Part shown: positions 1 to 5,194 of the stretch, piece after piece
Position numbering within the stretch: position 1 is the stretch's first letter
Layout: each line of letters opens with the position of its first letter
Source: an uncultured Sutterella sp.
Lineage (GTDB): Bacteria > Pseudomonadota > Gammaproteobacteria > Burkholderiales > Burkholderiaceae_F
DNA length: 5,970 nt
NCBI GenBank assembly: GCA_900542805.1
Contig: UQOW01000031.1
Coordinates: forward strand, 1-5,970
Direction of reading: 5' to 3'
The notes under the pieces: model-generated
The model's database searches: none
Seen by the model: the letters and a program-made list of their open reading frames with translations, nothing else
Told to the model about the DNA's origin: nothing
Made by a program: the position numbers and the translations under genes

Positions 1-63
1 TGTTAACAACCGCCTGTTCCCGTCCCGCCGCCTCGTACCCGAATGGATGACGGAGCAATACGG
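1..63 (+). repeat. Left arm of long inverted repeat (partner at 3855-3917)
   Basis: Position i pairs with position 3918-i on the opposite strand. The first 31 bases match perfectly, and 54 of the first 55 match. Over 63 bases there are three differences, at 32, 56 and 61, and similarity stops at 64. The arm begins exactly at the window edge, so it may continue to the left and the true length is unknown. It overlaps a possible coding tail that ends at 85. The two arms enclose the whole queA-tgt-pseudouridine synthase operon. The match itself is read directly from the sequence; what it does is not shown. Confidence 0.93.
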
Positions 64-85
64 GTTGGAACTTGTGAGGAAATAG
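2..85 (+). CDS. Possible C-terminal tail of an unidentified protein (partial, 5' end outside window)
   Basis: An open frame enters from the left edge and gives 27 codons before a TAG at 83-85. The visible end of the protein reads RLVPEWMTEQYGLELVRK, which I do not recognise. The composition is protein-like, but 27 codons without a stop can occur by chance in GC-rich DNA. Codons 1-20 lie in the inverted-repeat arm. In the partner arm the same frame gives L-to-F, Q-to-K and then Tyr-to-stop, so the partner is not a second intact gene end. An alternative is that this stretch is non-coding, for example the upstream region of a leftward gene lying outside the window. Confidence 0.33.
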   Translation, partial: VNNRLFPSRRLVPEWMTEQYGLELVRK

Positions 86-100
86 GCAAAATGCCTTATT
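81..100 (+). other. Small hairpin at the end of the left open frame
   Basis: AATAGGCA (81-88) pairs with TGCCTTATT (92-100) around a three-base loop, with one bulged T. The hairpin overlaps the TAG at 83-85. No T-run follows, because the next bases are CCGCCTGCC. It is therefore not a convincing intrinsic terminator and may be chance. Confidence 0.3.
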
Positions 101-165
101 CCGCCTGCCCCATTGTATATAGAAACAAGAATCGGGCGAAATAAATAACCGATGTAAGCATTTTT

Positions 166-210
166 CTGAAGAACAGATGTTGTATTTGCGCAACTTTTTT
201 CGTTTTTCAG
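166..210 (+). terminator. Weak hairpin with T-run in the left intergenic region
   Basis: An outer stem pairs CTGAAGAAC (166-174) with GTTTTTCAG (202-210) and contains one G-T pair. An inner stem pairs GTTG (179-182) with CAAC (191-194) and is followed directly by six T (195-200). The inner hairpin plus T-run would end plus-strand transcripts coming from the left edge. The inner stem is only four pairs, so this is a weak candidate. On the minus strand there is no T-run after the structure, so it does not obviously terminate the operon ending at 260. Confidence 0.3.
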
Positions 211-259
211 TTGATTTTACGGGGATTTCTCATGAGAGAGCTTTCTTGAGACGGACGCT

Positions 260-1546
260 TTAAAAATCAATTTCAGAAATGATTTCAATTAATCTGCCGG
301 TTATCGGGTGCAAAAAACTAAGGCGTTCGGCATGTAGACAAAGTCGTTGCGAACCGGTTTCTGCGGCTTGTCCTTCCTGACTGTAAAACACATCGCCGAA
401 TATCGGCGTTGCTAATCCCAATTTGTGCGCACAATGCACACGCAATTGATGCGTTTTTCCCGTGTGGGGAATAAGGCGTACAAGTGTTCCCGTATCTCCT
501 GTCGGCAGGAGTCTTTTCTCGAGAACCTCAAAGTGTGTTACAGCTTCTTTTCCGCCTGCACTAATTGGAAGAACGCATTGACGGGGTCTGTCTAATCGGT
601 TAACGCCCAAAGGAAGACAAACGGTTCCGCTTGCGATTTCAAGAGCCCCGTCCAAAAGGGCAACGTAACTCTTAGCGACTTTTCGAGCGCGAAACGCCTT
701 TTGCATTTCGCTCTGGGTTTCACGATTTTTGGCATAGGCAATTACACCGCTTGTGGCCATATCAAGCCTGTGGATGTCGTAAAGCGGGCCGTGTTTGCGA
801 GCAAGGAGGCTCAGGCAATTATTCCTTTCAGTTACCGATGGAACGCAGGCAAGTTTGGCCGGTTTACAAACGACAAGAAGGTCGTTATCTTCGTAAAGAA
901 TCGGGATTCGCGAGATTGATTTTTCAATTGGGGAGACTAGAGCAATTCCGTCAAGAAGCCGAAACAAGAGTTCTTTTTCCGAACTAAACGGTGCGTAAAA
1001 AGTCTGATTAAATCGGATGTCGTGGCTCTCGGCATGTCCGACATGCCACTCGCCGAAAGCCACCAGATGTTCACCTCGACGATTGCGATTAAAAGCGTTC
1101 ACGAGAAGGATGCTTGGTGAAGTAAGCGCCTCCCTCATCGCAAAGAGCATTTGCCCCTTAAACCACGCCAATTTCTTTCCGCCGTGAAATATGTCTTTTG
1201 CTGAGTACGCATTTAACTGCTTTGTCAGAAAGGCACGGAAGGAAAAAGGCGTCCCGTCTGAAGAAAAAAGTTCTGCGTCCGAAATGTCATAAAAAGAAAC
1301 GGAGGGCCACAAAAGATTGGGAGTAAGGTCACGCCAATCGGACGGCAATGTGCGGTTCGGTTTTATGGCGTACTGTGCGTAAAGAGCTCCGTCTTTTTCA
1401 AAGACAAGGGCTCCGATGCGGCCGTTAAAACCAGCCGGTGCATCGAAATACTTTTGTGCTTTAACAAGGAATGGGGACGGCGCTGTACGAAAGGGATTCG
1501 GGCAAGCTTCCCCCGCCCAAATCCCTGGTAACCGTACACCGTCCAT
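260..1546 (-). CDS. RluA-family pseudouridine synthase with long N-terminal extension
   Basis: This 428-residue protein should isomerise uridine to pseudouridine in rRNA or tRNA in the cytoplasm; the target is not determinable here. The catalytic domain spans about residues 214-428. It begins IPILYEDNDLLVVCKPA and carries HRLDMATSG (259-267), whose Asp262 is the expected catalytic residue. It also has the family motif HTGKTHQLRVH (371-381), followed by PIFGDVFY (391-398). There is no S4 domain. Residues 1-210 form an extension absent from compact RluA proteins of about 220 residues; it includes FNGRIGALVFEKDG (40-53) and GEHLVAFGEWHVGH (158-171). I recall a similar N-terminal region in some longer proteobacterial homologues, but its role is unknown. 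The ATG lies 3 nt after the tgt stop, with GGAG (1558-1561) 11 nt upstream, so it is the last visible gene of the operon and probably translationally coupled. Family membership is secure; the exact subfamily is not. Confidence 0.92.
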   Translation of the reverse strand: MDGVRLPGIWAGEACPNPFRTAPSPFLVKAQKYFDAPAGFNGRIGALVFEKDGALYAQYAIKPNRTLPSDWRDLTPNLLWPSVSFYDISDAELFSSDGTPFSFRAFLTKQLNAYSAKDIFHGGKKLAWFKGQMLFAMREALTSPSILLVNAFNRNRRGEHLVAFGEWHVGHAESHDIRFNQTFYAPFSSEKELLFRLLDGIALVSPIEKSISRIPILYEDNDLLVVCKPAKLACVPSVTERNNCLSLLARKHGPLYDIHRLDMATSGVIAYAKNRETQSEMQKAFRARKVAKSYVALLDGALEIASGTVCLPLGVNRLDRPRQCVLPISAGGKEAVTHFEVLEKRLLPTGDTGTLVRLIPHTGKTHQLRVHCAHKLGLATPIFGDVFYSQEGQAAETGSQRLCLHAERLSFLHPITGRLIEIISEIDF

Positions 1547-1549
1547 ATG

Positions 1550-2680
1550 TCAGTCCACTCCGTGGGCGCGGTCTTCGTAAAACTGCTTTTTCCAAGCTTC
1601 GAAGTTTCCGGCATCTAATGCGGAACGAATCTCGGCCATCAGATGAACGTAATAGTGAAGGTTGTGAATGGAATTTAATCGAGCTCCGAGAATTTCATTG
1701 ACTTTTTGCAGGTGATGCAAATACGCCCGTGTAAAGCCCTTGCAACAGTAGCAATCACACGTCGGATCGATGGGGCGTAAATCCTTTTCATACTTTGAGT
1801 TGCGGATTTTGACATTACCGTAACGCGTAAAAAGCCACCCGTTACGAGCGTTGCGCGTCGGCATAACACAGTCGAACATATCGATGCCACGACTCACACC
1901 TTCGACAAGATCTTCCGGGGTGCCGACTCCCATCAGATACCGAGGTTTGTCCTGCGGCATATTGGGAACGATTGCATCCATAATTTCGAACATCTTTTCT
2001 TTGGGCTCACCCACAGAAAGTCCCCCGACGGCATAACCGTCAAACGGCATTTGCATCAATCCGGCCAAGGATTCAGCTCGAAGGTTCGGGAACATACCGC
2101 CCTGTACGATACCGAAAAGCGCATTAGGGTTCTCGAGCCTATGAAATTCCGTGAGCGACCGTTTGGCCCACCTTAAGCTCATACGCATGGAATCGGCTGC
2201 TTCTTTTTCCGTCGCCGGGCGGTCTCCCATCATGTAGGGCGTGCACTCATCAAACTGCATGGCAATATCGGAATTAAGGACGGTCTGAATTTGCATGGAC
2301 ACTTCCGGCGTGAGAAAGAGCCTGTCGCCATTAATGGGCGAAGCAAACCGTACACCTTCTTCGGTAATTTTGCGAAGTTGTCCGAGACTAAAGACCTGAA
2401 ACCCTCCCGAGTCCGTCAGAATCGGTTTGTTCCAGTTCATAAAGCGATGTAGACCGTTATGAGCTCGAATGACATCAAGTCCAGGACGCAACCACAAGTG
2501 GAAGGTATTCCCGAGGATAATCTGTGCCCCCATCTCTTCAAGTTCGTTCGGAGCCATAGCCTTGACGGTTCCGTAGGTTCCGACCGGCATAAAAATCGGA
2601 GTTTGAACAACGCCGTGCGCTAACGTGATGCGCCCACGACGTGCAGGTCCTTCGGTTTTCAAACATTCAAATGTCAGCAT
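1550..2680 (-). CDS. tgt: Queuine/preQ1 tRNA-guanine transglycosylase
   Basis: Tgt exchanges guanine-34 for preQ1 in tRNAs with GUN anticodons (Asp, Asn, His, Tyr), a late step of queuosine synthesis in the cytoplasm. The 376 residues match the usual bacterial length of about 375. A TIM-barrel enzyme is indicated by TDSGGFQVFSL (89-99, general-acid Asp90), the base-pocket motifs QFDECTPY (142-149) and GIVQGG (190-195), and AVGGLSVGE (217-225). GIDMFDCVMPTRNARNG (265-281) carries the covalent nucleophile Asp270. The zinc site is Cys308, Cys310, Cys313 and His339. Positions were assigned by motif comparison with the Zymomonas enzyme. All key residues are present, so the enzyme should be active. 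The start ATG overlaps the queA stop as ATGCTGA, and GAGGG (2688-2692) sits 7 nt upstream inside queA. Confidence 0.98.
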   Translation of the reverse strand: MLTFECLKTEGPARRGRITLAHGVVQTPIFMPVGTYGTVKAMAPNELEEMGAQIILGNTFHLWLRPGLDVIRAHNGLHRFMNWNKPILTDSGGFQVFSLGQLRKITEEGVRFASPINGDRLFLTPEVSMQIQTVLNSDIAMQFDECTPYMMGDRPATEKEAADSMRMSLRWAKRSLTEFHRLENPNALFGIVQGGMFPNLRAESLAGLMQMPFDGYAVGGLSVGEPKEKMFEIMDAIVPNMPQDKPRYLMGVGTPEDLVEGVSRGIDMFDCVMPTRNARNGWLFTRYGNVKIRNSKYEKDLRPIDPTCDCYCCKGFTRAYLHHLQKVNEILGARLNSIHNLHYYVHLMAEIRSALDAGNFEAWKKQFYEDRAHGVD

Positions 2681-3762
2681 GTCTTTGCCCTCGCAGATTC
2701 CGGTACTTCAAAAAAGCATGCATCGCCGTAACTAAAGAACCGGTAACGCTTATCAATGGCGTGTCTATAGGCTTCAAGAACGCGGTCTCTTCCGACAATC
2801 GCCGAGACTAACATGACCAGTGTGGACTTCGGGAGGTGAAAATTTGTAATCATCACATCGATGATTTTGAATTTGTAGCCCGGGGCAATAAAGAGTTGCG
2901 TATCCATGGTTCCGGAGCGAACGTGTCCGGCACAATCGGCTGCACTTTCCAGAGTCCGAAGGCTTGTAGAGCCCACGGAGATGACGCGACGCCCCTGAGC
3001 CTTGGCGCGATTGATTTTCTCAGCCGTCCCCGGACTGATTTCACACCACTCTGAATGCATGGTGTGTTTCTCTAGGTTTTCTTCCCTCACAGGTTGAAAT
3101 GTTCCGGCTCCGACGTGGAGCGTGACATACGCTTCTTCGATCCCATGAACAGAAAGATTTTTCAAGAGATCTTGAGAAAAGTGTAGGCCTGCCGTCGGTG
3201 CTGCAACAGCTCCGGGACGCGAGGCGTAAACCGTCTGATAACGACCTTCGTCTTCTTTTGCTGCCTCACGTTCAATGTAAGGCGGCAAGGGAACCTGACC
3301 GAAACTATCCAAAATACTGAAAACTTCCGCGTCAAACCGCAAGTGAAAAAACTCCCCTTCTCGCCCGATAACCGTTGCCGTGCAGGTTTGCCCCTCGGCG
3401 TTCTCAAAGATAAGCCTTGATCCGGTTTTGGGAGTTTTACTGGCTCGGAGCATAGAAAGCGCTTCGTTTTCTGAGATAACACGCTCAATCATGGCCTCAA
3501 CGGCGCCGCCCGTTTCCTTTTTTCCGCGCAAGCGGGCCTTGATGACTTTGGTGTTGTTCATCACGAGTAAATCTCCGGGACGAAGAAGTTTCTCGACATC
3601 CAAAAAATGCAAGTCCTCAATGACATCTGTTGTCACGTGAAGCAGGCGCGAAGCCGTTCTGTCTTTTAATGGGTATTGCGCAATGAGTTCTTGCGGAAGG
3701 TCGAAGTCGTAGTCGGAAAGATGTTGCCCGACCAAATAATCGGGATGAATGTCAACTGTCAT
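2674..3762 (-). CDS. queA: S-adenosylmethionine:tRNA ribosyltransferase-isomerase
   Basis: QueA transfers and isomerises the ribosyl part of SAM onto preQ1-34 of tRNA to give epoxyqueuosine, directly after Tgt. The 362 residues compare with about 356 in E. coli. Motifs in order are YDFDLPQELIAQYP (18-31), MNNTKVIKARL (68-78), GQVPLPPYIER (155-165), RYQTVYA (174-180), GAVAAPTAGLHF (184-195), VTLHVGAGTFQPV (213-225), HTMHSEW (233-239), APGYKFKIID (293-302), TNFHLPKSTLVMLVSA (306-321) and RFFSYGDA (341-348). The usual GTT before the LRTLES segment reads GST here (264-266), a mild change. The chosen ATG gives about 17 residues before the conserved YDFDLP, longer than in E. coli, and has no clear Shine-Dalgarno (upstream bases CACAGCTCACAC). 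No internal ATG offers a better start; a TTG at codon 10 is possible. It is the first gene of the operon, driven from near 3810. Confidence 0.98.
   Translation of the reverse strand: MTVDIHPDYLVGQHLSDYDFDLPQELIAQYPLKDRTASRLLHVTTDVIEDLHFLDVEKLLRPGDLLVMNNTKVIKARLRGKKETGGAVEAMIERVISENEALSMLRASKTPKTGSRLIFENAEGQTCTATVIGREGEFFHLRFDAEVFSILDSFGQVPLPPYIEREAAKEDEGRYQTVYASRPGAVAAPTAGLHFSQDLLKNLSVHGIEEAYVTLHVGAGTFQPVREENLEKHTMHSEWCEISPGTAEKINRAKAQGRRVISVGSTSLRTLESAADCAGHVRSGTMDTQLFIAPGYKFKIIDVMITNFHLPKSTLVMLVSAIVGRDRVLEAYRHAIDKRYRFFSYGDACFFEVPESARAKTC
2688..2692 (-). promoter_or_regulatory. Ribosome binding site of tgt inside queA
   Basis: GAGGG on the minus strand lies 7 nt before the tgt ATG, within the last codons of queA. 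With the 7-nt overlap ATGCTGA, it supports translational coupling and fixes the tgt start. Confidence 0.7.
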
Positions 3763-3807
3763 GTGTGAGCTGTGGCTTTACCGGCCAAGGAATTGAAAAC
3801 GGACGGA

Positions 3808-3813
3808 ATTATA
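3808..3813 (-). promoter_or_regulatory. Candidate -10 box of the queA-tgt operon
   Basis: A perfect TATAAT on the minus strand would start transcription near 3800 and give a leader of about 38 nt before the queA ATG at 3762. The -35 region is poor: TCTGTT at 17 nt spacing, and no TGn extension. The leader is too short to hold a known preQ1 riboswitch, and no such motif is visible. This is a sequence match only. Confidence 0.5.
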
Positions 3814-3854
3814 CAGACGGTCAAATTTGCAACAGAAAAGAGATTGGGAAAACG

Positions 3855-3917
3855 CCCTATTTCTCCGTCATCCATTCGGGTACGAAGCGGCGGGACGGGA
3901 ACAGGCGGTTGTTAACA
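3855..3917 (-). repeat. Right arm of long inverted repeat (partner at 1-63)
   Basis: This is the reverse complement of 1-63 with 60 of 63 bases identical. It lies between the queA promoter region and the porin gene, ending 35 nt before the porin ATG. Read on the minus strand it gives the same frame as the left arm (RFVPEWMTEK), but it stops at a TAG (3857-3859 on the plus strand) and has no start codon upstream, so it is not itself a gene. It contains GTTAAC near its outer end and a GC-rich core (GGCGGGACGGGAAC). Because the left arm is cut by the window edge, the repeat may extend past 3917 toward the porin start. Confidence 0.93.
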
Positions 3918-3938
3918 CCGCTTGCGATTACTTTAATT

Positions 3939-3944
3939 AAAGGA
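3939..3944 (+). promoter_or_regulatory. Ribosome binding site of the first porin gene
   Basis: AAAGGA lies 8 nt before the ATG at 3953, which is normal Shine-Dalgarno spacing, and fixes the start ahead of the signal peptide. It follows the palindrome TTTAATTAAA (3932-3941). Confidence 0.8.
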
Positions 3945-3952
3945 ATTCAATC

Positions 3953-5056
3953 ATGAAAAAGACATTAATCGCTGTTGCCGCGCTCTCTGCGATGGCCGCT
4001 TCCGCGATGGCCGCAAATGTGACGGTGTCCGGCGTCGTTGACCTCGGATTTGGCTTCCAGAACGTGAAAGCGGGAGGCGACACTACGCGTACCTTCAAGA
4101 TGAATAATGGTCAGAACTCCAGCTCTCGCGTTATGTTCAAAGGCGCAGAAGATCTCGGCAACAATGTTGAGGTCGGCTTCCAGTTGGAAAGCGGGTTTGC
4201 AGCTGACAACGGTAAGTTAGGTGCCGAAAGCAACATCTTCCAGCGCGAAAGCCGCTTGTATGTCAAGACGGCCTTCGGTACGTTGCACGCCGGTCGTTTC
4301 GGCGCGTTGGATGCCGGCACAGGGTCTGTATCCATCTTCGGCGGTAGCGATATGGCTGCTTTTGGTACCGGTTGGAATGACGTGGCAACCACGAAACCGA
4401 TTCTTAAGATTAGTTCCCGCTATGACAACTCGATTGCCTACCAGTCTCCGACGTTTGCCGGCGTGTCGCTGTATGTGATGCACTCTTTGAAAGAGTCTGA
4501 TCAGTCGAAAGTTGATAAGAATGGGGCTCTTTTGCCTGAGGATAAAGGTGGCGAAGGTCGCCCCTCTGCAAACCGCTGCAACGGCATCGGTTTGAAGTAT
4601 GTTAACGGAGCCTTCAATGCGGCTTTCGTTGCTTCTCAGCAAAACTATAAGAGCGAATCAGTCAATCCCGAGAATGGACTGGTCTATTCTTTGGGCGCTG
4701 GCTATGACTTCGGTGTCTGCAAGGTGATGGCTGAAGGTCAGTACTTTGACATGGGCCAAGACAACGTTCCTGCTTCGAAAGTGGAAAAGGGCTGGGGTAC
4801 CGTTCTGAGCGTTACGGCTCCTGTCGCCGGTGGTAAGCTTTATGCTTCCGCGGGGTACAAGGATGCCGAGCAGACAGTCAACTCAGACAACAAGCAGAAG
4901 GCCTTTAACCTCGGCCTTGGCTATACCTACAACTTCTCCAAGCGCACGATGTTCTACACGGCAGCCGGATATCAGGAAGTTAAGGACGAAGACTCTTCAG
5001 GCTCCAGCAAGACAAAGACCACAACTGTTATTACGGGTCTTGTCCACAAGTTCTAA
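3953..5056 (+). CDS. Outer-membrane general porin (Gram-negative porin family)
   Basis: This should be a trimeric beta-barrel porin allowing diffusion of small solutes across the outer membrane; specificity cannot be read from the sequence. The 367 residues include a signal peptide (MKKTLIAVAALSAMAASAMA, likely cut after residue 20). The mature protein opens ANVTVSGVVDLGFGF, the usual first strand of Burkholderiales porins. Alternating hydrophobic/polar strands follow, with RLYVKTAFGTLHAGRFGALD (101-120) leading into a probable pore-constricting loop 3 (121-143). The tail YTYNFSKRTMFYTAAGY (324-340) and final TGLVHKF fit the C-terminal Phe signal read by the BAM complex. Two cysteines (209 and 256) are present, unusual but not rare enough to infer a disulfide. 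The gene stands alone, with its own ribosome binding site and a strong terminator. It is paralogous to the convergent gene at 5195. No promoter could be assigned with confidence. Confidence 0.95.
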   Translation: MKKTLIAVAALSAMAASAMAANVTVSGVVDLGFGFQNVKAGGDTTRTFKMNNGQNSSSRVMFKGAEDLGNNVEVGFQLESGFAADNGKLGAESNIFQRESRLYVKTAFGTLHAGRFGALDAGTGSVSIFGGSDMAAFGTGWNDVATTKPILKISSRYDNSIAYQSPTFAGVSLYVMHSLKESDQSKVDKNGALLPEDKGGEGRPSANRCNGIGLKYVNGAFNAAFVASQQNYKSESVNPENGLVYSLGAGYDFGVCKVMAEGQYFDMGQDNVPASKVEKGWGTVLSVTAPVAGGKLYASAGYKDAEQTVNSDNKQKAFNLGLGYTYNFSKRTMFYTAAGYQEVKDEDSSGSSKTKTTTVITGLVHKF

Positions 5057-5057
5057 T

Positions 5058-5077
5058 CTGAGTTTTTCCTGACTCAG
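5058..5077 (+). other. Short hairpin just after the first porin stop
   Basis: CTGAGT (5058-5063) pairs with ACTCAG (5072-5077) around an eight-base loop. There is no T-run after it. It may protect the mRNA 3' end or be chance; the stronger terminator lies 13 nt further on. Confidence 0.35.
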
Positions 5078-5090
5078 TTGTAACGTTTCG

Positions 5091-5124
5091 AACCCTGTCT
5101 CCTTCGTTGGAGGCAGGGTTTTTC
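5091..5124 (+). terminator. Intrinsic terminator of the first porin gene
   Basis: AACCCTGTCTCC (5091-5102) and GGAGGCAGGGTT (5109-5120) form a 12-pair stem with one G-T pair and a six-base loop (TTCGTT). The stem runs into TTTTT (5119-5123). This is a typical rho-independent terminator for plus-strand transcription. The minus-strand reading has no T-run after the stem. Confidence 0.9.
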
Positions 5125-5130
5125 AATATG

Positions 5131-5161
5131 AAAATCCCGCCTCCGATAAGGAAACGGGATT
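5131..5161 (-). terminator. Intrinsic terminator of the convergent second porin gene
   Basis: On the minus strand AATCCCG (5155-5161) pairs with CGGGATT (5133-5139), with a possible inner CCT/AGG pairing inside the loop. The stem ends in TTTT (5131-5134). It lies about 34 nt downstream of the stop of the leftward porin gene and faces the plus-strand terminator. Confidence 0.7.
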
Positions 5162-5194
5162 ACTTACGATACTAACTAACCAAAAGATTTTTGA

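Noticed and set aside
230..250. Hairpin CTCATGAGAG/CTTTCTTGAG as the operon terminator
   Set aside because: The stem has a mismatch, and on the minus strand it is followed by AAATCCCCG rather than a T-run. It is not a supported intrinsic terminator.
3746..3755. TTGACA on the minus strand in the first codons of queA
   Set aside because: No fitting -10 box lies 16-18 nt downstream (GTCGGG at 17 nt). It lies inside the coding sequence, so it is taken as chance.
3763..3800. Possible preQ1 riboswitch in the queA leader
   Set aside because: The predicted leader is only about 38 nt and shows neither the class I stem and A-rich tail nor any other preQ1 aptamer pattern. These riboswitches usually control preQ1 synthesis or transport genes.
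1..3917. Inverted repeats as the ends of an insertion sequence or transposon
   Set aside because: The enclosed genes are housekeeping RNA-modification genes, with no transposase or integrase. Target-site duplications cannot be checked because the left end is cut by the window.
3909..3937. TTGTTA-17-TTTAAT as the porin promoter
   Set aside because: The start site would fall near 3944, leaving the AAAGGA ribosome binding site outside the transcript.
3765..3956. 63-codon plus-strand open frame upstream of the porin
   Set aside because: It runs across the queA promoter region and the repeat arm into the porin start. It has no convincing ribosome binding site and no recognisable protein features.
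4217..4642. 141-codon minus-strand open frame inside the porin gene
   Set aside because: It lies entirely antisense to a well-supported porin with signal peptide and family motifs. It is a composition shadow.
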